From positions 6,021,355 through 6,085,354 of the forward strand of contig NZ_CP126107.1 of NCBI RefSeq assembly GCF_030123365.1: a stretch of DNA of 64,000 bases, read 5' to 3'. The notes below the pieces were generated by a model. It had not been told where the DNA came from. It saw nothing but the letters and a program-made list of their open reading frames with translations, and did not search any database. Within the stretch, counting starts at the first letter, position 1, and each line of letters begins with the position of its first letter. Below are positions 52,524 to 61,912 of this stretch, piece by piece. Source of the DNA: Neobacillus sp. SuZ13. Its GTDB lineage: Bacteria; Bacillota; Bacilli; Bacillales; Cytobacillaceae. The position numbers and the translations under genes were made by a program.

Positions 52524-53144
52524 ATGAATCTAAAATCCAATTTTTTTGACAGGAGGGCCAAGGCACGAATCAGTCATGATGATCTGCATGCTGCTGAAAA
52601 CCTCGCTGAAGAGCTGCTTACGAATATTCCTACTGTAACAAGCCGCCCGATTGTCTTTGTTTGTATTGGTACGGATCGTTCCACGGGAGATTCATTAGGG
52701 CCGCTTGTTGGGACACTACTAGAAGAAAAGGACCTGCGGGCATTCTATGTGTACGGGACATTAGATGAACCGATTCATGCCGTTAATTTGGCTGATAAAT
52801 TAAAGGAAATTCAGGCAAAACATGTTGATCCTTATATCATTGGAATCGATGCTTGTCTGGGAAGAGTTAAAAATGTCGGAGTGATTCAAGTGGGGAATGG
52901 TCCTGTCAAACCAGGGGCAGGAGTAAACAAAGAGCTGCCAGCAGTCGGTGATATACATATCACAGGCATCGTCAATGTCAGCGGGTTTATGGAGTTTTTT
53001 GTCTTACAAAATACTCGCTTAAATCTTGTGATGAGAATGGCTAAAACGATTGCCAATGGCATCTATCAAGCAAGTCTGCTCTACCCTAAGCAAAATTGGA
53101 CAGAGTTAAACTTAAATTGGCTTGAAGAAGAGAAGACAAATTAA
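52524..53144 (+). CDS. yyaC: Spore protease-related protein YyaC
   Basis: A 206-residue protein of the YyaC family, related to the germination protease GPR and hydrogenase maturation proteases. Conserved segments: PIVFVCIGTDRSTGDSLGPL, PIHAVNL, IIGIDACLGRVKNVGVI and VNVSGFMEFFVLQNTRL. It is a sporulation protein located next to parB in B. subtilis. ATG 52524 is chosen because GGGAGTGA lies 4-5 bases upstream. A sporulation-type promoter upstream suggests forespore expression, and therefore an endospore former. Confidence 0.92.
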   Translation: MNLKSNFFDRRAKARISHDDLHAAENLAEELLTNIPTVTSRPIVFVCIGTDRSTGDSLGPLVGTLLEEKDLRAFYVYGTLDEPIHAVNLADKLKEIQAKHVDPYIIGIDACLGRVKNVGVIQVGNGPVKPGAGVNKELPAVGDIHITGIVNVSGFMEFFVLQNTRLNLVMRMAKTIANGIYQASLLYPKQNWTELNLNWLEEEKTN

Positions 53145-53147
53145 AAG

Positions 53148-53177
53148 AGCAAACGGGATCAAACCGAATGCTCCTTT
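53148..53177 (+). terminator. Weak terminator downstream of yyaC
   Basis: GAGCA pairs with TGCTC, with GG/CC inside, followed by CTTTTTG. Confidence 0.55.
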
Positions 53178-53186
53178 TTGCTGTAT

Positions 53187-53894
53187 TTATTGGACATTAT
53201 AAAGAACTGATACAATTAGCCCAGTTACGACGATACCAGGCAGGAGATTGGCTACCTTAATTTTCACCATTCCCGTTAAATTTAAGCCTATCGCAAAAAT
53301 CATTATTCCGCCTGTTGCTGTCATCTCGACAATAAACTGATCCATTAATGCCTGCGGGACAAATCGGTCAATCTGGGTCGCAAATAGGGCAATGCCTCCT
53401 TCATAGAGGACAACTGGTATCGCTGAAAAAATAACCCCAATTCCCAATGTTGTCGTTAAAATTAACGCCGTAAATCCATCGATTAACGATTTGGTGTACA
53501 ACACATCATGATCACCGCGAATGCCGCTATCAAGCGCGCCAATAATCGCCATCGCCCCAATCACAAAGATTAATGTCGCCGTAACAAAACCTTCGGAGAT
53601 ACTGCCTTTTCCATTAGAAGGGCCGACTTTCTTCTCCAGCCATAATCCTAAATCATTTAATTTATCCTCCAGTTTTAACGCCTCACCAGCCACCGCTCCA
53701 ACTACGAGGCTAATAATAACAATGAGGAAATTTTCACTCTTTAAACCCATTTGTAAGCCAAGGACCATGACAGATAAACCGATGGCATACATGACAGTGA
53801 CTTTCATTCCTTCTGGAATCCTGTTTAACAGCTTTCCAAGAAGTGTGCCGACAACAATTAAAAGCCCATTCACCAATGTTCCTAATAAAAACAT
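53187..53894 (-). CDS. DUF554 membrane protein
   Basis: A 235-residue protein with about seven helices, family DUF554 by GTLVNGLLIVVGTLLGKLLN, LGLQMG and the LDSGIRGDHDVLYTKSLIDGF region (in parts). Function unknown; the family is a predicted transporter. It lies between yyaC and parB, convergent with yyaC, with its own upstream gap of about 60 bp to the parB terminator. Confidence 0.88.
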   Translation of the reverse strand: MFLLGTLVNGLLIVVGTLLGKLLNRIPEGMKVTVMYAIGLSVMVLGLQMGLKSENFLIVIISLVVGAVAGEALKLEDKLNDLGLWLEKKVGPSNGKGSISEGFVTATLIFVIGAMAIIGALDSGIRGDHDVLYTKSLIDGFTALILTTTLGIGVIFSAIPVVLYEGGIALFATQIDRFVPQALMDQFIVEMTATGGIMIFAIGLNLTGMVKIKVANLLPGIVVTGLIVSVLYNVQ

Positions 53895-53951
53895 CTTACA
53901 TCCACCTTTTTTCGACCTTCGAAATATATTTCTTTTAAACTATCATATACG

Positions 53952-53983
53952 ATAAAAAAAATAAACCACCGTTTGATGGTTTA
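53952..53983 (-). terminator. Terminator downstream of parB
   Basis: TAAACCA pairs with TGGTTTA around 8 nt with a strong T run on the minus strand, reaching the parB stop. Confidence 0.78.
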
Positions 53984-54832
53984 TAAGGATGCATCTTCTT
54001 GATGAAGCATCTCTAAAATTCGTTCTAAATCCTCTTTAGAGAAGAACTCTATTTCAATTTTTCCTTTATTCTTGTTCTGTTTAATATTAACCGTCGTCCC
54101 AAACCGTTCCCGCAGGACATGTTCCCGTTCCTTGATAAACACATCTTTTTTCGGTTCTGGCTTTTTCGTTTCACGTGGAACATTTTCATTTAATTGTTGA
54201 ATCAGTTTTTCTAACTGACGGACATTCAAAGCTTCTTTGGTTATTTTTTCGACAAGGCTTGGCAGTTTTTCTTTTTGGCGAAGACCTAATAAGGCACGGC
54301 CATGGCCCATGGATATTTTCCCGCTTGAGATTAATTCTTGGATCTTCTGAGGGAGGGAAAGGAGACGGATATGGTTGGCGATATGCGGCCGGCTTTTCCC
54401 TAGGCGCTTCGCTACCTCTTCTTGTGTCAACTTTAATTTTTCCATTAACAATTGATAGGCTAGTCCTTCTTCGATTGGATTTAAATCTTCCCTTTGCAGG
54501 TTTTCAAGGACGGACAATTCCATCATTTGCTGTTCCGAAAGTGTCCGGACTACAGCGGGAACAGTTTCAAGCTTTGCCTCTTTTGCTGCACGGAATCGCC
54601 GTTCGCCTACCACTATTTCGTAGCCGCGGATACTTTTTCTAACTACGAGCGGCTGCAAGATTCCATGCTCGATGATCGACTCTTTTAATTCATCGATTGT
54701 CTCTTGTTGGAAGGTTTTACGAGGCTGATATGGATTGGGACGCAATTCGTTCAGTTTAATTTCTAGAACGACTTCCTCTTTACTAGCATCCGCAAAAAAT
54801 GCATTAAGGCCTTTTCCTAAACCTTTAGCCAT
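53981..54832 (-). CDS. parB: Chromosome partitioning protein ParB (Spo0J)
   Basis: A 283-residue CTP-dependent clamp protein. The N-terminal domain has the LRPNPYQPR motif and the ENLQREDLNPIEEA segment with GERRFRA, the HTH domain is around 115-150 (TQEEVAKRLGKSRPHIANHIRLL), and the C-terminal dimerisation domain follows. It loads at parS, spreads, recruits SMC and stimulates ParA. It contains a parS site of its own at 54167-54182. It overlaps parA by 8 bases. Confidence 0.97.
   Translation of the reverse strand: MAKGLGKGLNAFFADASKEEVVLEIKLNELRPNPYQPRKTFQQETIDELKESIIEHGILQPLVVRKSIRGYEIVVGERRFRAAKEAKLETVPAVVRTLSEQQMMELSVLENLQREDLNPIEEGLAYQLLMEKLKLTQEEVAKRLGKSRPHIANHIRLLSLPQKIQELISSGKISMGHGRALLGLRQKEKLPSLVEKITKEALNVRQLEKLIQQLNENVPRETKKPEPKKDVFIKEREHVLRERFGTTVNIKQNKNKGKIEIEFFSKEDLERILEMLHQEDASL
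54167..54182. other. parS site inside parB (one terminal mismatch)
   Basis: CGTTTCACGTGGAACA, the reverse complement of TGTTCCACGTGAAACG. This differs from the B. subtilis spo0J parS only at the outermost base. Confidence 0.85.
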
Positions 54833-55586
54833 TTGAGACCACTTCCTTTGCTAAATCTAAATACACCTCAGCACCACGGGATTTGGCATCATAGGTAATA
54901 ATCGGTTCACCATGACTTGGAGCTTCACTTAGACGTACGTTCCTTGGAATAATGGTTTTATACACTTTATCTTGAAAATATTTTTTCACTTCTTCAATGA
55001 CTTGGATGCCTAGATTGGTCCGTGCATCAAGCATGGTTAATAAAACGCCTTCAATTTTCAACTCCTGATTCAAATGCTTTTGAACAAGTCTTACCGTACT
55101 TAATAATTGACTTAAGCCTTCCAACGCATAATACTCGCACTGAACAGGGATTAAGACAGAATCAGAGGCTGTTAAGGCATTAAGTGTTAATAATCCTAAA
55201 GATGGCGGACAATCAATAATAATATAATCAAACTGGTCTCTCACTTCTTCTAGTGCACGCTTCAAACGAACTTCTCTTGAAATGGTTGGTACCAATTCAA
55301 TTTCTGCTCCTGCCAGTTGAATGGTGGCTGGGATTGCATACAAGTTTTCGACCGATGTAGATTTAATGACATCCTTTGCTTCTACATCATCTACTAAAAC
55401 ATCATATATGCATTGGTCAACTTCTGCCTTTTCAATGCCAATCCCGCTTGTAGCGTTTCCTTGCGGGTCCGTGTCGACAAGCAGAACACGTTTTCCAATA
55501 TATGCTAAGCAGGCACCTAGGTTGACAGAGGTAGTCGTTTTTCCGACTCCGCCTTTTTGATTCGCGATTGCAAGAATTTTGCCCAC
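54825..55586 (-). CDS. parA: Chromosome partitioning ATPase ParA (Soj)
   Basis: A 253-residue Walker-type ATPase with deviant Walker A KGGVGKTTTSVNLG (about 10-23) having the signature Lys, and Walker B YIIIDCPPSLG. It is involved in origin segregation and in control of DnaA. Starts MGKILAIANQ. Upstream 55587-55892 (306 bp) shows only the noc terminator and a promoter-like AT-rich stretch. Confidence 0.97.
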   Translation of the reverse strand: MGKILAIANQKGGVGKTTTSVNLGACLAYIGKRVLLVDTDPQGNATSGIGIEKAEVDQCIYDVLVDDVEAKDVIKSTSVENLYAIPATIQLAGAEIELVPTISREVRLKRALEEVRDQFDYIIIDCPPSLGLLTLNALTASDSVLIPVQCEYYALEGLSQLLSTVRLVQKHLNQELKIEGVLLTMLDARTNLGIQVIEEVKKYFQDKVYKTIIPRNVRLSEAPSHGEPIITYDAKSRGAEVYLDLAKEVVSNG

Positions 55587-55847
55587 GATGTCACCTACCC
55601 TTTTATTCTCTCAAAGTTTTATTCTGCTATTCTCTTAAATTTTATAAAAATATTGTTCATTTGGCTAATTTAACCTTGTTGGATAAAAGAAAAATTCCAT
55701 TCCTTTATTTTAGCATGAAACAGATAGGTTGTTGGATTTTTTCTTAAAATATTCAAATGTCAGCTGGTAGACAAATCGCTTGTATGGCGGGGAGAAAACA
55801 TTCCATATCCAAACATTACCACTTATTGTGATACATCCCAAATAAAA

Positions 55848-55876
55848 AGAACCAAACATTTGAAATGTCTGGTTCT
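55848..55876 (-). terminator. Terminator downstream of noc
   Basis: AGAACCAAACATTT pairs with AAATGTCTGGTTCT (one mismatch), with a T run on the minus strand. Confidence 0.85.
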
Positions 55877-55892
55877 AGTATCTATTTATCTA

Positions 55893-56756
55893 TTATTTCT
55901 TCTTTGGTATACGGATTGTAAATTGGTAGAATTCGTCAAATTCTTCTTCCTCAGCATCAAGGTTAATTCCGCTGTCTGATACCATTGTTAAGGATTGGCG
56001 AATTGTATTAACAGCAATTCTCATATCTTTACTGAAAGCCTTCCGTTTAGGCTTAGGCTTTTCATTTTTTTGTTCGAGCAATTTAACCACACGTTCTTCG
56101 GTTTGCTTAACATTAAAGTTCTTTTCGATAATTTCCGCCAAGAGTGCTACTTGTTTTTCAGGATCCTTGAGAGGGATCAAGGCACGCGCATGCCGCTCTG
56201 TAATTACTTTCGATAATAATGCCTCTTGAATCGGCTGCGGTAATTTAAGAAGACGGAGTTTGTTGGCTACCGTTGACTGCCCTTTCCCGAGGCGTTGTGC
56301 TAAGGCCTCCTGGGTCAAATTGTGCAATTCCAGCAATTTTCCATAGGCCATCGCTTCTTCAATGGGGGACAGCTCTTCTCGCTGCAGGTTCTCGATTAAT
56401 GCAACTGACGCCGTTTCTGTGTCCGATAAATTTTTGACAATCGCTGGAGCCTCGGTCCAACCGAGCTTTTTCATCGCACGAAAACGACGTTCTCCAGCAA
56501 TAATTTCATATTGTCCAATGGCAAATTCTCTCACGACAATCGGTTGAATAATACCATGAATATGAATGGTTCGCGCTAATTCTTCAATTTTCTCTTCATC
56601 AAAAACCGTCCGAGGCTGAAAGCGGTTTGGAACTATATGGTCAATTGGTATTTTATTGATTTCCTCGTTTTTTTCCGTAATCAGCTCTTTTTCAAGTTCA
56701 ACCTCTGGTTGTCCCTTATCGCCGAGGCCAAAAAAGCGTGTAAATGATTGTTTCAT
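55893..56756 (-). CDS. noc: Nucleoid occlusion protein Noc
   Basis: A 287-residue ParB paralogue starting MKQSFTRFFGLGDKG, with the amphipathic N-terminal membrane-targeting helix typical of Noc, then the CTP-binding region (NRFQPR, ENLQREELSPIEEAMAY, GERRFRA) and HTH (TQEALAQRLGKGQSTVANKLRLL, in parts). It binds Noc sites and blocks FtsZ assembly over the nucleoid. ATG 56756 follows AGGTGG by 8 bases and gives the canonical start. Order rsmG-noc-parA-parB is conserved. Confidence 0.95.
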   Translation of the reverse strand: MKQSFTRFFGLGDKGQPEVELEKELITEKNEEINKIPIDHIVPNRFQPRTVFDEEKIEELARTIHIHGIIQPIVVREFAIGQYEIIAGERRFRAMKKLGWTEAPAIVKNLSDTETASVALIENLQREELSPIEEAMAYGKLLELHNLTQEALAQRLGKGQSTVANKLRLLKLPQPIQEALLSKVITERHARALIPLKDPEKQVALLAEIIEKNFNVKQTEERVVKLLEQKNEKPKPKRKAFSKDMRIAVNTIRQSLTMVSDSGINLDAEEEEFDEFYQFTIRIPKKK

Positions 56757-56910
56757 CCCCAACACCACCTTTACGAAACTCCCTATTACTTATTCTCTAC
56801 CTAGTTCTATTCTTCCTGCCTAGAATAACATGTTTGCTTTAAAAATTGTTAGATTCCCCAAATTGTTTATCTAAAAATTAAGACAGTATAAATGTCTGAA
56901 CTTAAATAAC

Positions 56911-56972
56911 TGTCCAGCTCCAACGCCCAGCGGCTAGTGTATTTCGCCGCTAAACGTGCGCTTCCGTTTTTC
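56911..56972. repeat. GC-rich Bacillaceae dispersed repeat, family B, short copy
   Basis: CTGTCCAGCTCCAACGCC through GTGCGCTTCCGTTTTT, about 62 bp, ending at the base before the rsmG stop codon. It shares the CCCAGCGGCTAGTGTA and CGCCGCTAAACG segments with 51121-51267. Confidence 0.85.
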
Positions 56973-57689
56973 TTATTCAATCGGTGTCTTTCCTGGTGTC
57001 CCCGGCTTACGCGGATATTTCTTTGGTGTTTGTTTTTCTTTCTTTATGATGAGAATATTCCGTTCGCTTTCTTCCATTGGCAGCGTAAAAGTAAACATTT
57101 CCTCTAATTTCCCACCAAGGGTGGTGATTGCCTTTTGACCCATTCCTAATTCATCCTTGGCATGGGCAGCTTTCATGGCAATAAAATGACCGCCTACTTT
57201 GACGAGTGGTAAACAAAACTCACTCAACACAGACATTCTCGCTACCGCTCTTGCCGTTACCACATCAAATTTTTCACGGAACTCTGGATTGACCCCGAAG
57301 GTTTCCGCACGATCATGAACAAAATGAACGTTTTCTAAATTTAATTCCTTAGCTAAATGATTTAAAAAAGAAATACGTTTGTTCAATGAATCTACAATTG
57401 TCACCTCAATATGAGGGTAAACAATTTTTAATGGAATACTCGGGAAGCCTGCACCCGCCCCAACATCACAAAGATGAAAGGGCTTTGTGAAATCAAAATA
57501 GAACGAAGCCGTAATGGAATCATAAAAGTGCTTTAAATATACTTCTGCTTTATCGGTAATCGCGGTGAGATTCATTTTTTCATTCCATTCAACCAATGTT
57601 TCAAAATACTTTTCAAATTGGTCGAGCTGCACACTTGTAAGGGTAATTCCTTTTTCCTGTAAATTTGCTGCAAATTGTTCGATGATCAT
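56973..57689 (-). CDS. rsmG: 16S rRNA (guanine527-N7)-methyltransferase RsmG (GidB)
   Basis: A 238-residue Rossmann-fold methyltransferase with the S-adenosylmethionine motif CDVGAGAGFPSIPLKIVYP, VTIVDSLNKRISFLNHL and VTARAVARMSVL. It modifies G527 of 16S rRNA. It is 21 bp after mnmG. The 3' end adjoins a family B repeat. Confidence 0.96.
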   Translation of the reverse strand: MIIEQFAANLQEKGITLTSVQLDQFEKYFETLVEWNEKMNLTAITDKAEVYLKHFYDSITASFYFDFTKPFHLCDVGAGAGFPSIPLKIVYPHIEVTIVDSLNKRISFLNHLAKELNLENVHFVHDRAETFGVNPEFREKFDVVTARAVARMSVLSEFCLPLVKVGGHFIAMKAAHAKDELGMGQKAITTLGGKLEEMFTFTLPMEESERNILIIKKEKQTPKKYPRKPGTPGKTPIE

Positions 57690-57710
57690 TTAGTAATCTT
57701 CCTCACATAA

Positions 57711-59600
57711 TTATTCATTCGAAACCCTTGCGATCTTTCCTTGTTCTAGATAGACAAGCAAGATGGAAATATCGGCCGGATTAACTCCAGCTATCCGTGA
57801 TGCCTGTGCAATGGATAACGGTTTGACTAGCTTTAGTTTCTGCCTAGCTTCCGTCGCAAGTCCGGAGACGGCGTCATAATCGATATTCTCAGGGATTTTC
57901 TTATCTTCCATTTTCTTTAATCGTTCAACTTGCTGCAGTGACTTTGTAATATACCCATCATATTTTAGTTGAATTTCCACCTGTTCCTTTACCTCTTCAT
58001 CTAAAGCAACTTCACTAGGAAAAATGGTTTCAAGTTGATGATAGGACATCTCTGGTCTTTTTAATAAATCAGAGGCCCGGATTCCATCCTTTAATTCACT
58101 GCCGCCAATGCTGCGTATCATTTCTTGAACCTCTGCAGTCGGTTTCAAGAACGTTGATTCTAAGCGCTGCTTTTCGGTTTCAATTGCGTCTTTTTTGGCC
58201 AAGAACTTTTCATAACGATCATCACGAATTAAGCCAATTTGGTGGCCTATTTCCGTTAGGCGTAAATCGGCATTATCATGGCGCAAAAGCAGGCGGTACT
58301 CTGCTCGAGATGTTAACAAGCGATAGGGTTCATTCGTCCCTTTTGTAATTAAATCATCAATTAACACCCCAATGTACGCATCGGAACGACTTAATATTAG
58401 CTGATCACGGCCCAGTGCATTTAAACCAGCATTGATCCCAGCCATTAAGCCTTGACCTGCTGCTTCTTCATATCCAGATGTTCCATTAATTTGACCGGCA
58501 GTATAGAGATTTTTAACGACCTTTGTTTCAAGCGTTGGCCATAGTTGAGTAGGTACAATCGCATCATATTCAATCGCATAACCAGAGCGCATCATTTGTA
58601 CATTCTCAAGACCAGAAATCGATTTAAGAATTTGCTGCTGAACATCCTCTGGCAAACTTGTAGACAATCCCTGCACATACACTTCCTGTGTATTCCTGCC
58701 TTCAGGCTCAAGGAAAATTTGGTGACGCGGCTTATCATTAAAGCGGACTACTTTATCCTCAATCGACGGACAGTAACGCGGACCTGTTCCCTTAATCATT
58801 CCAGAAAACATTGGTGAACGATGTAGATTCTGATCAATAATTTGATGAGTTTCCTCGTTCGTATAGGTTAACCAGCATGGCAGTTGGTCCGTAATATATT
58901 TCGTTGTTTCATAAGAAAACGCTCTGGGCGTATCATCACCTGGTTGGATTTCTGTTTTACTGTAATCAATGGTATTACTATTGACGCGCGGCGGCGTTCC
59001 CGTTTTGAAGCGGACCAGATCAAAACCAAGCGCTTCGAGATGCTCAGATAATTTAATTGATGGCTGTTGATTATTCGGACCACTCGAATACTTCAAGTCG
59101 CCAATAATAATTTCACCACGTAAGAAAGTTCCAGTTGTAATGACGACTGTTTTGGCGCGATAAACAGCTCCTGTCTTGGTAATAACACCAGTACAAACGC
59201 CATCCTCTACGATCAATTGTTCGACCATCCCTTGGATTAGGGTCATATTTTCTTCTTCTTCAATCGTTTTTTTCATTTCATGCTGATAAGCAAATTTATC
59301 AGCCTGGGCCCGCAACGCCCGTACGGCTGGACCTTTACCAGTGTTCAGCATTCTCATTTGGATATAGGTTTTATCAATATTTCTACCCATTTCTCCGCCG
59401 AGCGCATCAATTTCACGAACGACGATTCCCTTCGCTGGTCCTCCAACCGATGGGTTACATGGCATAAAGGCAACCATATCGAGATTAATTGTGATCATTA
59501 ATGTTTTTGCGCCAATTCTTGCAGCAGCAAGGCCTGCTTCACATCCGGCATGACCTGCCCCGATGACAATGACGTCAAAATTTCCTGCTTCGTATTGCAT
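57711..59600 (-). CDS. mnmG: tRNA U34 carboxymethylaminomethyl-modifying protein MnmG (GidA)
   Basis: A 629-residue FAD enzyme: FAD-binding motif GAGHAGCEAGLAAARIG (about 14-30), GPAVRALRAQADK, the catalytic Cys in PRYCPSIEDKV and the C-terminal MnmE-binding helices. With MnmE it installs cmnm5U34 in tRNAs. It is downstream of mnmE by 16 bp and the two are a conserved pair. Confidence 0.97.
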   Translation of the reverse strand: MQYEAGNFDVIVIGAGHAGCEAGLAAARIGAKTLMITINLDMVAFMPCNPSVGGPAKGIVVREIDALGGEMGRNIDKTYIQMRMLNTGKGPAVRALRAQADKFAYQHEMKKTIEEEENMTLIQGMVEQLIVEDGVCTGVITKTGAVYRAKTVVITTGTFLRGEIIIGDLKYSSGPNNQQPSIKLSEHLEALGFDLVRFKTGTPPRVNSNTIDYSKTEIQPGDDTPRAFSYETTKYITDQLPCWLTYTNEETHQIIDQNLHRSPMFSGMIKGTGPRYCPSIEDKVVRFNDKPRHQIFLEPEGRNTQEVYVQGLSTSLPEDVQQQILKSISGLENVQMMRSGYAIEYDAIVPTQLWPTLETKVVKNLYTAGQINGTSGYEEAAGQGLMAGINAGLNALGRDQLILSRSDAYIGVLIDDLITKGTNEPYRLLTSRAEYRLLLRHDNADLRLTEIGHQIGLIRDDRYEKFLAKKDAIETEKQRLESTFLKPTAEVQEMIRSIGGSELKDGIRASDLLKRPEMSYHQLETIFPSEVALDEEVKEQVEIQLKYDGYITKSLQQVERLKKMEDKKIPENIDYDAVSGLATEARQKLKLVKPLSIAQASRIAGVNPADISILLVYLEQGKIARVSNE

Positions 59601-59616
59601 ATTGTCACTCCTCTTT

Positions 59617-61002
59617 CTATTTACCTAGACAGAACTGCGAGAATAATTGGTCAATCAAACTCTCATGGACGCTTTCACCAATGATTTCGCCAAGTAATTC
59701 CCATGTTCTCGTTAAATCAATTTGAACAATATCTATCGGTGTCCCCATTTCTACTCCTTCAATCGCCTCTTCGATCGACTGTAAGCTTTGGCTTAATAAG
59801 CCGATATGGCGGCTATTGGAAACATAGGTCATATCGCCAGCTTCAATTGATCCCGCAAAAAATAATGAAGCAATGGCTTCCTCTAACTCATCAACACCAC
59901 GATCTTCAAGTAAGGAAGTGGTAACAACCTTGTGTTCTCTTGCTAAAGCATATACTTTCTCAAACTCGATTTTTTGCTCCAAGTCTGTTTTATTAACAAT
60001 AACGATGACATCCATTCCTTTGACTACTTCAAAAAGCTTTTCATCTTCTGCACTCAGTTGCTCCGCATAATTTAACACTAGCAAAATCAAATCTGCCTCT
60101 TGTAAAACCTGACGGGAGCGCTCAACTCCAATTCGTTCGACAATATCCTCTGTTTCTCTGATCCCTGCAGTGTCCAAAAGCCGAAGTGGGACGCCGCGAA
60201 CATTCACGTATTCTTCAATGACATCCCTTGTTGTTCCAGGAATATCTGTTACAATCGCTTTATTTTCATGAACAAGGCTGTTTAAGAGCGAAGATTTCCC
60301 TACATTTGGGCGGCCAACAATTGCCGTTGACAATCCTTCTCGTAAAATTTTTCCTTGTTCCGATGTTTGTAGCAGTTTTTTGATTTCCTCCCTGACAAAA
60401 TGGGCTTTTTCTGACAGCATTTTATGGGTCATTTCTTCCACATCGTCATATTCCGGGTAATCAATATTCACCTCAACATGAGCAAGGATTTCTAAAATCT
60501 CCTGTCTGAGCCTCTGAATCAACTTCGATAAGCGGCCTTCCATTTGCCCTAGCGCTACATTCATCGCCCGATCTGTTTTGGCTCTGATTAAATCCATTAC
60601 TGCTTCCGCTTGCGATAAATCAATCCGACCATTTAAGAAAGCTCTCTTTGTAAACTCACCTGGTTCTGCAAGTCTTGCTCCATTCGTCAGCACTAACTGA
60701 AGGACTCTATTCACAGAAACAATTCCGCCATGGCAGTTTATTTCCACTACATCCTCTTTTGTAAAAGTTTTCGGACCCTTCATCACAGAAACCATAACCT
60801 CTTCGACCACTTGTTTCGATTTCGGCTCGATCAGGTGTCCATAGTGAATCGTATGGGTGGCTGCTTCAGTCAGCTTTTTCCCGCCGATACTTCTAAATAG
60901 CTTGTCTGCAATTTCAAATGCATCATCACCGCTCAAGCGGACAATAGCAATCGCTCCTTCTCCCATTGGAGTGGAGATGGCAGCAATCGTATCATATTCC
61001 AT
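59617..61002 (-). CDS. mnmE: tRNA modification GTPase MnmE (ThdF/TrmE)
   Basis: A 461-residue protein: N-terminal tetrahydrofolate-binding domain (to about 120), a helical domain, an inserted G domain with GRPNVGKSSLLNSLV, DTAGIRETED and NKTD, and the C-terminal catalytic tail FCLGK with Cys. ATG 61002 has GAGGTG 6 bases upstream. Works with MnmG at wobble U34. Confidence 0.97.
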   Translation of the reverse strand: MEYDTIAAISTPMGEGAIAIVRLSGDDAFEIADKLFRSIGGKKLTEAATHTIHYGHLIEPKSKQVVEEVMVSVMKGPKTFTKEDVVEINCHGGIVSVNRVLQLVLTNGARLAEPGEFTKRAFLNGRIDLSQAEAVMDLIRAKTDRAMNVALGQMEGRLSKLIQRLRQEILEILAHVEVNIDYPEYDDVEEMTHKMLSEKAHFVREEIKKLLQTSEQGKILREGLSTAIVGRPNVGKSSLLNSLVHENKAIVTDIPGTTRDVIEEYVNVRGVPLRLLDTAGIRETEDIVERIGVERSRQVLQEADLILLVLNYAEQLSAEDEKLFEVVKGMDVIVIVNKTDLEQKIEFEKVYALAREHKVVTTSLLEDRGVDELEEAIASLFFAGSIEAGDMTYVSNSRHIGLLSQSLQSIEEAIEGVEMGTPIDIVQIDLTRTWELLGEIIGESVHESLIDQLFSQFCLGK

Positions 61003-61115
61003 TTCCTTCACCTCACATTAAAAATTGTTTATCTATATAAAAAATGATTTTTTCTCCAAAACAATAGAATACCACATCATTTTCTGTTGAAAAAGTAAAC
61101 CTTCTCGACCTTTAA

Positions 61116-61211
61116 CTATCCACAATTCACTTTTATCCCATTATTATTTTAACTTATCCACATGTGAATAACAATAAAACGAAAAACGAGAAAAGATTTA
61201 GGTTATCAACA
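61116..61211. promoter_or_regulatory. DnaA-box cluster between mnmE and jag
   Basis: Perfect TTATCCACA at 61154-61162, CTATCCACA at 61116-61124 and TTATCAACA at 61203-61211 (one mismatch each). A DnaA-binding cluster at jag is known in B. subtilis. The rest of 61003-61288 holds the jag terminator and AT-rich sequence. Confidence 0.65.
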
Positions 61212-61240
61212 ACTTCTTTTTCGACATTTTTTTCAGAAGC

Positions 61241-61276
61241 AAAAAAAAACATCCTATCAATCGATAGGATGTTTTT
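61241..61276 (-). terminator. Terminator downstream of jag
   Basis: AACATCCTATC pairs with GATAGGATGTT around a 4-nt loop, with long T run on the minus strand, 12 bp after the jag stop. Confidence 0.92.
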
Positions 61277-61288
61277 TAACTTATCATA

Positions 61289-61912
61289 TTATCTTTTCGC
61301 TGGAGAAATCACGATATAGCGATGTGGTTCCGATCCATCAGAAAATGTCTTCACACGTTTGTTATCAGATAATGCAGCATGAATAACTTTACGCTCATAA
61401 GAAGGCATTGGTTCTAAGGTTACATCTTTTCCTGACTTAAGGGCTTTTCCGGCAAGTCGATGAGCTAATTGAACAAGGGTTTCATTTCTTCTCTTCCGAT
61501 AATCTTCCGCATCCAGAATCACGGTTAAATATTGATTTGAGAAACGATTGATGACTAATTGTGTTAAATATTGAAGCGAATTTAGTGTTTGCCCTCTTTT
61601 TCCAATTAACAAAGCAATCTTTTCTCCGGTCATGATAAAATGAACATGTTTTCCCTCACGCTTAATTTCTATTTCAGCAGGGGCCCCCATTTGCTCACTT
61701 ACTTGCGTTAAAAACTTTTTCGCTTCCTCAATGGGATCAATGATAACAGTTACTTTTACCACTGCTGGACGTGATCCGAATATCCCGAAGATTCCCTTTT
61801 TACCTTCATCAATAATATCAATATCTGTGCGGTCTTTGCTGGTTTGTAATTGAGCTAAAGCTGATTTTACTGCTTCTTCGACAGTTTGTCCTGTAGCAGT
61901 TACCTGTTTCAC
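61289..61912 (-). CDS. jag: RNA-binding protein Jag (KhpB/EloR)
   Basis: A 207-residue protein with an N-terminal Jag domain (about 1-50, including EGKKGIFGIFGSRPA), a KH domain (about 80-140, LLIGKRGQTLNSLQYLTQLV in parts) and an R3H domain (about 145-207, ending EPHRYIVISPAKR). It regulates cell elongation with KhpA in Gram-positives. It overlaps the yidC stop as ATGA. Confidence 0.95.
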   Translation of the reverse strand: MKQVTATGQTVEEAVKSALAQLQTSKDRTDIDIIDEGKKGIFGIFGSRPAVVKVTVIIDPIEEAKKFLTQVSEQMGAPAEIEIKREGKHVHFIMTGEKIALLIGKRGQTLNSLQYLTQLVINRFSNQYLTVILDAEDYRKRRNETLVQLAHRLAGKALKSGKDVTLEPMPSYERKVIHAALSDNKRVKTFSDGSEPHRYIVISPAKR

